Assembly: GCF_042219855.1 (NCBI RefSeq)
Contig: NZ_JBHJHP010000006.1
Coordinates: forward strand, 124,001-188,000
DNA length: 64,000 bases
Source: JBHJHP01 sp042219855
GTDB taxonomy: Bacteria > Bacteroidota > Bacteroidia > Bacteroidales > UBA5342
Direction: 5' to 3'
Shown: positions 35,095 through 44,900 of the stretch, in pieces
Position numbering within the stretch: position 1 is the first letter of the stretch
Layout: each line of letters starts with the position of its first letter
The notes under the pieces: model-generated
Databases searched by the model: none
What the model was told of the DNA's origin: nothing
Seen by the model: only the letters and a program-made list of their open reading frames with translations
Position numbers and translations under genes: made by a program

Positions 35095-36804
35095 ATGCAA
35101 AAAGGATTGCACATCATCATATTTCTTGTTCTGTTTTCCGGTCTTCAGGCTCAGGTCGACAAATACCGGACGGGATTTACACCTCCACTGGATATTCCCT
35201 TATACCTGAGCGGCAATTTCGGAGAGACACGGGGAGGACATTTTCATACAGGTATTGATATTAAAACTCTGGGTAGAACCGGACTTCCTGTAAAAGCAGT
35301 TGGTGATGGTTATGTGTCGCGGGTTTATGTATCTGAAGGAGGTTACGGCAAAGCACTTTATATCACACATCCAAATGGTTTTACCTCTGTTTATGGTCAT
35401 CTCGAAGGTTTTTCTCCAAAAATCGATGCCTTGGTTAAAGATCTGCAGTATAAGAACGAGGCATTTAAACTGAACCACATTTTTAAGGAAGGAGAGCTTA
35501 CCGTAAAACAGGGAGAAATCATTGCAAATTCCGGGAATACAGGTTCGTCCGGTGGACCTCATCTGCATTTTGAAATCAGACGAACGGATACGGAGCATCC
35601 TGTAAACCCTTTGCACTGCGGCATGCCGGTGAAGGATGATATGCGTCCACAGATTGTTGGAATAAAAGTGTTTCCTGTTTCCAAAAAGGGAGCTGTGAAT
35701 CGGACGACCGAAGGCCATTATTATCCTGCGGTCTTTTATGCCAATGCGTACCATCTGAAATCATCACCCCGCATAACTGTATCCGGTGAGGTTGGTATCG
35801 GGATAGAGACCTTTGATTATCTGACCGGGGACTGGAGTAAATGCGGAACCTACTCTGCCGATTTGTATGTAGATAATATCCTGACATTTTGCTGGACCAT
35901 CGACAGTCTGTCCTTTGATGAAAGCCGGTGTATCAATACGGTTTGTGATTTTAAATCAAAAGTGGATGATCATAAATGGATCTACAAGATGTTTCGTGAT
36001 GAACCCAATAACATCTTCAGCAACTATTGCAATGATAACACCGGAATCATCAACTTTGAACAACCTGGAACGCATACTGTAAAACTGATTGTACACGATG
36101 CGTATGGTAACCGGTCGGATTGTGAATTTAAGGTGCAGGCCGAAAAAACAACTATTCCTCATGTGAAGGATAATGGTATCATGCAGGTTAGCTGGGATGA
36201 AGGCGGCACTTATGCCGATGATTCCCTGCAGGTGATCTTTCCCCCCAAAGCCTTGTTCAATACCATAAATTTTGAACTGAAGAAGGAACCATCAGCAGAT
36301 TACTGGTCTCAGATCTATACCGTACACAAGGACAATGTAGCCATTTTTAAAACCATTTCTTTAAAGATAAAGCCTGAAAAAACCGGGGATATGAAAAAAC
36401 TGTACATTGCCGGTATAGGACGGTCCGGTAAGCCGGAAGGTTTTTATGGAAATACAGAAGCGGATGGATGGATATCAGGATCGTCCAGAAGTTTTGGACG
36501 GTATGCCCTTGCAAAGGATACCGTTGCACCGGAAATCCGGTCACTGGATGTGAGTGATGGTCATAACATTGCATGGAAAAAGGAACTCCGGTTTAAGATT
36601 AAAGATGATGAGTCGGGAATTGCATCCTTCAGGGGAGAGATCGATGGCAAATGGATTCTGCTGGATCATGAAGCGAAAAAAGATATGCTGACCTACACCT
36701 TCGATCCGTCACGCGTTGAAAAAGGAAAAGATCATACCTTGTTTGTAAAGGTTGAAGATAATGTGGGAAATGTGAAGGTATTTTTGTGTTCGTTTACATG
36801 GTAG
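35095..36804 (+). CDS. M23-family zinc metallopeptidase (LytM-like)
   Basis: Predicted periplasmic peptidoglycan endopeptidase or its inactive relative. With the ATG at 35095 the protein is 569 residues and begins with a signal peptide (MQKGLHIIIFLVLFSGLQAQ). The LytM domain has the zinc motifs HTGIDIK (HxxxD) and HLHFEIR (HxH), with GGYGKALYITHPNGFTSVYGHL between, so the metal site looks intact. The C-terminal 350 residues are beta-rich and unassigned, a common layout in Bacteroidota. It is divergent from the zapA operon and followed by a repeat-rich spacer. Confidence 0.9.
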   Translation: MQKGLHIIIFLVLFSGLQAQVDKYRTGFTPPLDIPLYLSGNFGETRGGHFHTGIDIKTLGRTGLPVKAVGDGYVSRVYVSEGGYGKALYITHPNGFTSVYGHLEGFSPKIDALVKDLQYKNEAFKLNHIFKEGELTVKQGEIIANSGNTGSSGGPHLHFEIRRTDTEHPVNPLHCGMPVKDDMRPQIVGIKVFPVSKKGAVNRTTEGHYYPAVFYANAYHLKSSPRITVSGEVGIGIETFDYLTGDWSKCGTYSADLYVDNILTFCWTIDSLSFDESRCINTVCDFKSKVDDHKWIYKMFRDEPNNIFSNYCNDNTGIINFEQPGTHTVKLIVHDAYGNRSDCEFKVQAEKTTIPHVKDNGIMQVSWDEGGTYADDSLQVIFPPKALFNTINFELKKEPSADYWSQIYTVHKDNVAIFKTISLKIKPEKTGDMKKLYIAGIGRSGKPEGFYGNTEADGWISGSSRSFGRYALAKDTVAPEIRSLDVSDGHNIAWKKELRFKIKDDESGIASFRGEIDGKWILLDHEAKKDMLTYTFDPSRVEKGKDHTLFVKVEDNVGNVKVFLCSFTW

Positions 36805-36840
36805 ATATACAATTAGGAATTACTGTTATCCGGTTAAATC

Positions 36841-36989
36841 AGAGATTCCTCGTTTCACTCGGAATGACAGGCATTTGCTGGCTGTTGGACTGGAGGATGG
36901 GTTAGTTGATTCGCAACAACCCATCCTCCGGTCACATATGAACCTAAAAGACTGTCATTCTGAGCGTAGTAAAATGAAGCGAAGAATCT
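36841..36989. repeat. REP-like inverted pair around a long hairpin
   Basis: Left copy 36841-36870 (minus orientation: CTGTCATTCCGAGTGAAACG then AGGAATCT) and right copy 36952-36989 (CTGTCATTCTGAGCGTAGTA then AAATGAAGCGAAGAATCT) face each other. Between them a hairpin at 36892-36929 pairs GGAGGATGGGTT(A)GTTG with CAACAACCCATCCTCC. The TGTCATTC...GAAGAATCT core is a dispersed element I recall from many bacterial genomes. Confidence 0.65.
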
Positions 36990-37106
36990 TTATTAATATT
37001 GATTTTTAGCCTGACATCTATAATTACGAATGTATAATGAACAATGATTAATTTTCACTCTTCATTTAATTAATCTGCAAAACTGTGTAAGAACACGTAA
37101 AAGTGT

Positions 37107-37140
37107 GTCTTGTGTCTTGATTCTTATGTCTTGCTTCTAA
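37107..37140. repeat. TCTTG-type short dispersed repeat
   Basis: GTCTTGTGTCTTGATTCTTA followed by TGTCTTGCTTCTAA; related to 10600-10628 through TTGTGTCTTGAT. Confidence 0.45.
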
Positions 37141-37143
37141 TAA

Positions 37144-39273
37144 TCACTGTTTCACATTCTTCATGGAAAGGGCGATGCGTTTCCGGTCATGATCGATGCT
37201 TATTACGCGGACAAACACCTGCTGATGCAACGAAACTTCCGTAGTTGGGTCGCTGACAAATTTATCGGCCAGTTCCGAAATATGTACCAGTCCGTTTTCT
37301 TTAATACCAATATCTACAAACGCACCAAATTTTGTAACGTTACTGATGATTCCCGGCAGAACCATGCCCGACTTCAGATCGGTTATCTTACGAATATTCT
37401 GATCGAACTCAAAAACCTTAATCTGTTTTCTCGGATCACGTCCCGGTTTTTCAAGTTCCTTGATGATATCGGTTATGGTTGGGATTCCAATGGATCCGGT
37501 GACAAACTGTTCGTGTTGTAAACCGCCCAGAAGTGTTTTATCGGCAATGAGATCTTTCACCTCTTTTTTAAGGGTGCGTGCCATGGCCGTCACAATATGG
37601 TATGATTCCGGATGAACAGCAGAGTTATCCAGTGGATTTAAGGCATCAGGAATGCGAAGAAATCCTGCACACTGTGTAAATGTTTTGTCTCCCAGTCCGG
37701 GGACTTTTTTGATATCCTCACGCGACTTAAATATGCCGTTATCCTTCCTGTAATCTGTTACTGATTCAGCGACCTTCGGCCCCAGACCGCTCACATAACT
37801 CAGTAAATGTTTAGAGGCTGTATTCAGATTTACGCCCACATGATTCACGCACGATTCCACTACCATATCCAGCGACTTCTTTAGTTCGTTCTGATCCACA
37901 TCGTGCTGGTACTGTCCCACGCCGATGGCTTTGGGTTCAATTTTAACCAGTTCGGCCAACGGGTCCATCAGCCGGCGTCCGATGGAGATGGCACCACGAA
38001 CCGTTACATCGTATTCCGGGAATTCATCGCGTGCCAGTTTCGATGCCGAATAAACCGATGCGCCTGCTTCGCTGATCACAAACACTTTCAGTTCGCGGTC
38101 GAAACGGATACGCTGAATGAATGATTCTGTCTCGCGGCTTGCTGTTCCGTTTCCGATAGAGATGGCCTCAATTTTAAACATTTCTACCAGGGATGATAAT
38201 TTTTTCATCGCCAGTCCGGTCTGACTCTGCGGCGGATGAGGATATATGGTTTCGTTGTGCAGCAGGTTGCCCTGTTCGTCCAGGCAAACCACCTTACAAC
38301 CGGTACGAAATCCCGGATCAATGGCGAGAATACGTTTTTGGCCAAGTGGAGGAGCCAGCAACAACTGTCTGAGGTTATTGGCAAAAATATTGATCGCGTC
38401 CTTATCCGCTTTTTCCTTGGAAAGGGCCGCAAATTCGGTTTCAATGGAAGGTTTAATCAGACGTTTATAGGCATCTTCCATGGCCTGATAAACAAGATCG
38501 GACGATGCCGTATTGCCTTTTACAAAAAAGCGTTCCAGGTGATGTAAAGGTGACGCTTCCTCGGGAGAGATGGATACGCGCAGAACGCCCTCTTTTTCAG
38601 CCCGCCGGATGGCCAGTAAACGATGAGATGAAATACGTTTCAACGATTCCGAAAACTCAAAATAGTCACGGTAATTGTCCCCTTCCTCTTCTTTGCCTTT
38701 GATGACCTTGGCCGTCATGACCGCTGCTTTTTCAAAACTCCGGCGCACGATATTACGGGCCGTTTCGTGTTCGCTGATCCATTCCGCAATGATGTGCTGT
38801 GCGCCTTCGATGGCTTCATCGGTGGTTTTGACTTCGTCATTCAGAAAGCGACGGGCACTGTATTCCGGATCATCCACCTGTTGTTTCATGATGATCTTTG
38901 CCAGCCCTTCCAGTCCTTTTTCGCGGGCAATCTGTGCCTTGGTTCGCCGCCTCGGCTTGTAAGGCAGATAAATATCTTCAAGTTCAGTAGAAGAGAAGCA
39001 ATTTTTAATCTTTTCCTCCAGTTCGGGCGTCAGTTTTTCCTGTTCACGAATGGTATTCAGAATGGTTTCCCTGCGCTTATCAAGCTCCTTCAGCTTGTCG
39101 TACTGCTCACTTATTGCAGCGACTTTCACCTCGTCAAGATTCCCGGTAAGCTCCTTGCGGTAGCGGCTGATAAAGGGAATGGTGGCGCTGTCGTCAAGCA
39201 GATATATGGTGTTATTTACCTGGCTTAGTTCAAGCGAAAGGGTTTGTGCGATTATGTCAGCGATCTGTTTCAT
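37144..39273 (-). CDS. tex: Tex-family S1 RNA-binding protein
   Basis: Tex/Spt6-like nucleic-acid-binding protein of about 709 residues implicated in transcription and RNA homeostasis. It shows the helical N-terminal region (DSATIPFISRYRKELTGNLDE, YLPYKPRRRTKAQIAREKGLEGL), the YqgF-like domain (RILAIDPGFRTGCKVVCLD), helix-hairpin-helix motifs (YRKDNGIFKSREDIKKVPGLG), and a C-terminal S1 domain (VTKFGAFVDIGIKENGLVHISEL). I start at 39273 (MKQIADIIAQ); an ATG at 39297 is also in frame. Either way it overlaps the end of dinB, so the two are co-translated. Confidence 0.95.
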   Translation of the reverse strand: MKQIADIIAQTLSLELSQVNNTIYLLDDSATIPFISRYRKELTGNLDEVKVAAISEQYDKLKELDKRRETILNTIREQEKLTPELEEKIKNCFSSTELEDIYLPYKPRRRTKAQIAREKGLEGLAKIIMKQQVDDPEYSARRFLNDEVKTTDEAIEGAQHIIAEWISEHETARNIVRRSFEKAAVMTAKVIKGKEEEGDNYRDYFEFSESLKRISSHRLLAIRRAEKEGVLRVSISPEEASPLHHLERFFVKGNTASSDLVYQAMEDAYKRLIKPSIETEFAALSKEKADKDAINIFANNLRQLLLAPPLGQKRILAIDPGFRTGCKVVCLDEQGNLLHNETIYPHPPQSQTGLAMKKLSSLVEMFKIEAISIGNGTASRETESFIQRIRFDRELKVFVISEAGASVYSASKLARDEFPEYDVTVRGAISIGRRLMDPLAELVKIEPKAIGVGQYQHDVDQNELKKSLDMVVESCVNHVGVNLNTASKHLLSYVSGLGPKVAESVTDYRKDNGIFKSREDIKKVPGLGDKTFTQCAGFLRIPDALNPLDNSAVHPESYHIVTAMARTLKKEVKDLIADKTLLGGLQHEQFVTGSIGIPTITDIIKELEKPGRDPRKQIKVFEFDQNIRKITDLKSGMVLPGIISNVTKFGAFVDIGIKENGLVHISELADKFVSDPTTEVSLHQQVFVRVISIDHDRKRIALSMKNVKQ

Positions 39274-40357
39274 GGTCAATTTCTGTATCAAATTCAATCC
39301 TCAACTGAATAGGTTCTCCATCATTCAGGGCATGCAGGTTGCTCATTGAAATTCCCAGAAGCCGAACCGGACGTTCTTCGGTTTCAAGGGCTTCAAGCAA
39401 CATGTTATTTGCGCTTGTAAAAATAGTGTTTTCATCCGATATGGCATTGATCAGACTGCGACTTCTGGTGATCTGTTCAAAATCGGCAAATTTAATCTTC
39501 ACCGTGATGGTTCTGCCCAGGGCCTGGTGTTTCAGCATCCGTTCACTTACCTTTTCAGCAATTTTTCGGAGTTCGCCGGACAAGCTTTCCCTGCTGTACA
39601 GATCCTTTAAAAATGTATCTTCTGCTCCAACCGATTTACGGATGCGGTCGGGTTCCACCGGCCGGTCATCAATGCCTCGAACGATGTTATAGTAAAATGC
39701 GCCGGCTTTTCCAAAAATCTGTATCAGGTTCTGCTGACTCATGGCCCGGAGATCCTTCCCGGTATGAATCCCCAGCGTATGCATTTTCTCTGCCGTTACT
39801 TTTCCTACTCCAAAGAATTTTTTCACGGGTAATGCATCCAGAAAATCCTGTGCCTGTTCCGGTGTGATCACAAATATCCCATCCGGTTTATCCATATCTG
39901 AAGCCACTTTAGCCAGAAATTTACAGTACGATACGCCGGCAGAAGCTGTCAATCCGGTTGTGGTTTTTACCTTTTGCTTAATTTCTTTGGCGATCAGTGT
40001 GGCTGACGGATTATTGAATTTATTTTCGGTAACATCAAGGAAAGCTTCATCAATGGAAAGGGGTTCAACCAGATCGGTATACTGATGAAAGATATCCCGG
40101 ATCCGGTTGGATTCGTACCTGTATTTGTCAAAATTCCCGCGGGTAAAGATCAGATCAGGACATTTGCGTTTAGCCGTCACCGATGGCATGGCCGAATGAA
40201 TACCGAATTTGCGGGCCTCGTAATTGGCAGCCGCTACCACACCCCGCGCATTGGGACTGCCAACCACCAGTGGTTTTCCCTGCCACTGCGGGTTGTCACG
40301 CTGTTCAATGGCGGCAAAAAAGGCGTCCATATCGATATGTATGATTTTGCGGATCAT
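39257..40357 (-). CDS. dinB: DNA polymerase IV (Y-family translesion polymerase)
   Basis: Error-prone lesion-bypass polymerase of 366 residues. Catalytic motifs are IIHIDMDAFFAAIEQRD at the N-terminus and PLSIDEAFLDVT near 105, supplying the metal-binding acidic residues. The palm, thumb and little-finger regions follow at normal spacing. The C-terminus ends IEFDTEIDHETDR with no recognisable clamp-binding peptide beyond the family minimum. It overlaps the tex start by 17 bp. No LexA-like operator is evident upstream. Confidence 0.96.
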   Translation of the reverse strand: MIRKIIHIDMDAFFAAIEQRDNPQWQGKPLVVGSPNARGVVAAANYEARKFGIHSAMPSVTAKRKCPDLIFTRGNFDKYRYESNRIRDIFHQYTDLVEPLSIDEAFLDVTENKFNNPSATLIAKEIKQKVKTTTGLTASAGVSYCKFLAKVASDMDKPDGIFVITPEQAQDFLDALPVKKFFGVGKVTAEKMHTLGIHTGKDLRAMSQQNLIQIFGKAGAFYYNIVRGIDDRPVEPDRIRKSVGAEDTFLKDLYSRESLSGELRKIAEKVSERMLKHQALGRTITVKIKFADFEQITRSRSLINAISDENTIFTSANNMLLEALETEERPVRLLGISMSNLHALNDGEPIQLRIEFDTEIDHETDR

Positions 40358-40590
40358 GATGCAAAATTAAATGACTCATCATCAAAAATTAATTTTTATT
40401 AGTACTTTTAACTATTATAGAATGTAAAACCGTTGATAAAAACCTGATAGAATTCTTTTGAATGGGAACCTGTTTAATCCAATAATAGTATTTAAAGCTG
40501 AAGAGCAGAACAAATATTATTGCAAGGAATAGGGATTTGCTGGGGGAATTTGTACATCAATGCTTTTTCAACGGAATTAAAGTTAATACT

Positions 40591-41787
40591 ATGAAAAAGC
40601 TGATACTTATTCTGGTTTTTATATTGAACATATCAGGTATCTCTGTTTACAGCCAGGTAAACTTCAGAAATGGATTTATCATTACCAATGATCTTGATAC
40701 GATTCAGGGTAAGGTTGATTACCGGTCGGACAAACGCATGTGCAATCTTTGTTTGTTTAAACCAGAAAAAGGTGTCAGAACAGTATATCTACCCGGAGAA
40801 ATATCTGCATATGGTTTTACAGGTGGTTGGGTTTTTGTATCCCGGAAAATTGATGGGAAACCAAAATTTCTTGAATTACTTATTAAAGGGGAAGTAAGTT
40901 TATACTATTATATTTCCAAAACTGAACAAAGATACTTTTTGGAAAAAGGGAATGGTGAGCTTGCTGCCCTTGATTATAAGGAACGTTCTGTATATATTAA
41001 TCAGGATAGTATTGGAAATGATGGAATAAAATACAGTTCAGATAATGACTTCCCCCGGTATGGTGTTGTACAATTAAAAGGAGTTAAAGTAGGGAAAAAG
41101 GAAGTTGAAAATGCTCCGCTGAACGCTGAAGATTTAGGGCATTATACCTTTCATTCAACTGAGTTTAGAAAGGTCTTGCTGGATTCTTTATCCGACGTTC
41201 CGAAACTTGAAGAACAGATTAATCGTATTGAAAGACCCAATCACCACAGTTTATTAAAACTCATTGAAGCGTATGATGAAATAAAGAGTGGCGAAGACAA
41301 CTATATGGTATATCATAATTTACACATTAAGCCGGAATTTATTCTTGGTGTTGGTTGGTTAAATATTAGCTTAAGAGGCATTCAACCTGAAGAAAGGTTA
41401 TTAATGTACAGTTTAAAAGGGTATTACCCTGTTTCGGGAGAAATATTATATCTGGGCCTTGGCTTTCAGCGTACACTTACGGAATCCCGTTTTTATTCGT
41501 ATAAAATTTCAAGAATACCCGTGTCGCTCAAATACCAGTATCCGGGAAAAATAATTAAGCCACAGGTTTCACTTGGACTGAATATCTACAATATTAAAAG
41601 TGCATATAGTTACTGGGATGTATGGGATTATGTTCCCTCATACTCCGTTGGTGTTGCTTTAACAGTATATAAAGGTATATCAGTAGCTTACAGTTTCGAT
41701 GCTGATATGCTGGGAAACTCCAATACATCATCAGCCGTCCTGTTTTTTAGCTATTCCAATAATATTGGGTTGATGGTGAGTTTTTAA
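40591..41787 (+). CDS. Outer-membrane protein with C-terminal beta-barrel, function unknown
   Basis: A 398-residue protein from the ATG at 40591, which begins a signal peptide (MKKLILILVFILNISGISVY); an in-frame start 54 bp upstream adds nonsignal residues. The first domain (FIITNDLDTIQGKVDYRSD...FKPEKGVRTVYLPGEISAYGF) belongs to a common Bacteroidota family of unassigned proteins; the last 150 residues alternate like barrel strands. It is followed by the large T9SS cargo gene, which has its own promoter. Composition is AT-rich, starting the low-GC segment. Confidence 0.78.
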   Translation: MKKLILILVFILNISGISVYSQVNFRNGFIITNDLDTIQGKVDYRSDKRMCNLCLFKPEKGVRTVYLPGEISAYGFTGGWVFVSRKIDGKPKFLELLIKGEVSLYYYISKTEQRYFLEKGNGELAALDYKERSVYINQDSIGNDGIKYSSDNDFPRYGVVQLKGVKVGKKEVENAPLNAEDLGHYTFHSTEFRKVLLDSLSDVPKLEEQINRIERPNHHSLLKLIEAYDEIKSGEDNYMVYHNLHIKPEFILGVGWLNISLRGIQPEERLLMYSLKGYYPVSGEILYLGLGFQRTLTESRFYSYKISRIPVSLKYQYPGKIIKPQVSLGLNIYNIKSAYSYWDVWDYVPSYSVGVALTVYKGISVAYSFDADMLGNSNTSSAVLFFSYSNNIGLMVSF

Positions 41788-41814
41788 TGCTGGCAAACAA
41801 GGAAGATAAATTAC

Positions 41815-41844
41815 TTGTCAGGACAAAACTTTTGCTTATTTTTG
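41815..41844 (+). promoter_or_regulatory. Promoter of the 13-repeat T9SS cargo gene
   Basis: TTG (41815-41817), 19-bp spacer, then TATTTTTG (41837-41844). This is the best match in the window to the Bacteroidota consensus (TTTG, about 19 bp, TAnnTTTG). The leader would be about 65 nt. Confidence 0.6.
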
Positions 41845-41915
41845 ATATGAAACTGTTTGCGGTTGACCTGTTTGAGGATTGAATAATGCATATTGTAATG
41901 AAGAAAACCTGCCAT

Positions 41916-44900
41916 ATGAAAAAGATTGTTTTAATATTTCTTCTGTTAACATCCATCATCCTTAATGTTTTACCTAATAAGCGAAATACTCCCATTAAAG
42001 CCGTTTTAGGTCTTAATTATTCAGAACATATCAATTCTGATGATTGCTGGTTTGAATATACACCAAAGCATCCTACCTATTTGGTAATATCCAGTTGCGA
42101 TGAAACGGACGAGGATACATATTGTGAAATTTATTACATCAATTCAGATCATCCAATTGAGGAGAACGATGATGCATGTGATGCACAGTCCAGCATCCGG
42201 TTTATTGCTGAAAAGGATTCTACTTATTTAATTCGCTGGAGGGGCATTTATGCAAAAGGCGATTATAACTGGAAATTGGAGGAAGAGAATATCGGTGTCG
42301 GAGAACATGTAACAACGGCGATAGAAATAGGGAAGAACCATATAGACATTGAAATTCCGCCTGGATCGACCAGATGGTATAAATATACGAGTAATGACTT
42401 CGAAATGCTGGAGTTGATATTCAGTAGGGATATTGCTGGAATGTATTTTGGAGTACCAGATCAATATTTTAAATTATACAGTAATGCTAAAAGTTCGTGC
42501 ATAGTTTCAACCGTTAAAGGAGAAGTCTACTATTTTAAGTTAGAAAACTACAATATTAGTCTTTCAAAGCATGAGTATTTGGAAATTAGGAAAAAAGAAC
42601 CGGGCAGTGGCAATATATTTTATCTGGCAGAAGAATTAACATTAAATGATACGACAGCGATTGACTATGATGCTTTTAGAGACCATTGGTATCATTACAG
42701 AAGTGATTCTTCCGGGTATTTAATTATTGATCCGATTTCTAATAATACCAGGTCCTCATTGACAGTTTTAAAAAAACAAACAAATGAAATAGTGGATGTT
42801 ATTGTAGAAGAGGTGACTTCATATAAAAACCAGTTTAAGTTTAGATACGAACCTGGTGTTGAATATGTATTCAGGCTTAGATTAAGTAATGAAAGCTATT
42901 TTTTCGCCAGGGAACATAATTTTTATGAGGGAGAGACACGGTTTGTACCCATTACAATAAAGGAAGGTGTACATACCATTAAAATGCAAGCAGGAAGTGG
43001 CCTTTGGTATCGCTACATGCCAGATTCAAGCATGACCATTCAAATTACGACAGAGTATTTTCATGAAAACACAATTATTCAGGTATATGAAGAAGAAAGT
43101 AATTCATCGCTTGTAAGCACGGCATATAATCCGCAATCAAGAGAAAGCAAAGTGGAATTTGAAGTGGAGAATAACAAATCATATTTAATATACATCGGGA
43201 AAAGTATACTCAGTTCAGATACTAATTTTTTGTGGGATTTAAGGGAAAATCCCAACGATTGCCTTTCTCCAATAGAAATACAGAATCAAGTATCTGTTTC
43301 AGGGAATACAGAGTTTTGGTTTCAATATGTGACTAAAAGCAGATGTAAACTTGAAGTTGTAAGTTCCGATTCGGGTTCAGTAAGGAATATATCTGTGTCA
43401 TTATATAAGAATTGTGATTCATTACTGGATACTTGGAATGATTTGTACTTTTTACCCAATGATACTATTTTGATTCAATCAAGGGGGAATAATATTATTA
43501 ATGACTATAGAATTTATGTTGTTGAAACACCTGTTGAGAAGGGGGTGAAATATTTTCCTATTTTGATTACTCAGGGTAATTATAGCACAAATACATTAAC
43601 TGATACCTGGTATGAATTTATCCCCGAAAATAATGCTAAAGTGGTGGTTGATATGCAGGATTTTCCAGACTCCGTGCCACTAATTGAGGTGTATAAGTAT
43701 TTAGATAACACCAGATTTGACGGAACATATAATTTAACATCACATAGAGCTGCCATTAAATGTAATGCAGGAATCCCTGTTTATATAAGGTTTTACAACA
43801 ATGACTCAGAGGATTCCGTCACATGGGAGATAAAGGAACAGGCAACTGAACCTGGTGATGAGGTGAGAAAAGCTCTCGAAGCCAGAAGCGGCATAAATAC
43901 TTCAGCTAAATTAAACAGTATGCCGTCGTATTATTTCTTTGTTCCAAGTGTAACGGGCGAAGTGCTAATATCAAGTTATGAATTAACAGATCAGGATACT
44001 TATTTAGTTGTTGTTGATAGTGTAAATCAGAAATATTCTTCGAGGTGGAATGATGATTATTTAAGTAAACAATCCTACATAAGAATGAATTGTTACAAAA
44101 ATGATACACTGTATCTCATTTGGAGAGAATATAATATTACGGATGCTTATTCCTGGAAAATTGAGGAGTATGCCTTTGAAAAAGGTGATCATAAAGAAAA
44201 TCCCCTGGATGCTTATGAAGGAATAAATCACTGTGATTTTTCAGGCTTCAGAAGTAAATGGTTTAAATATACCGCTAAAATTAACGGTAAGCTCAATATT
44301 AATAATTGTGATTTTGAACCTTTAAATTATGATATGGCAGAGATTGCCATTTATTCTGATAGCACCATTATATACAACAAGTCAGAAAATTGCGGTGAAA
44401 AACAATTTAGCAATACAATAGATTGCCAAAAAGGATCAACATACTATATTAATTTTGTTAAATGGAGTTCTGATCCAACTCAAAAAATGGTATGGACTCT
44501 TAAAGAATTACCTTATGCAGAGGGAGAGACTTGCATCAATCCAATTGCAATAGAAGAAGGATTCAACTTATCAGACCATAATATTAGAAAGTGGTTTTCA
44601 TATACTGCCAAGGAGAATTCTGAAATTACCATTTCGTGCTGTGAATTTAAGAATGGAAGTCATTCTGATTTACAGGTTTATAAAGAATGTAATAACCAAG
44701 CCATCTGGACTTCGAAAGAGTCGTGTGATTATAATTATCCCAGTTATACATTTCAGGCTTATAAGGATATGACCTATATTTTATTTTGGGACGTATCTTA
44801 TTATGATGATAATATATCATGGAATTTGACGGAAACACCGTTTGGTCCACATGGTAGATGTGAGGATTGTAAGCAGGCAATAGAAGGTAATAATGTTGCA

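Larger units (their letters stand above)
36805..37143. other. Repeat-rich intergenic region
   Basis: No credible gene. It contains the inverted REP-like pair, an AT-rich run with ATGAACAATGATTAATTTTC near 37030 resembling one at 49080-49125, and a TCTTG-type repeat at 37107-37140 beside the tex stop codon. Confidence 0.6.
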
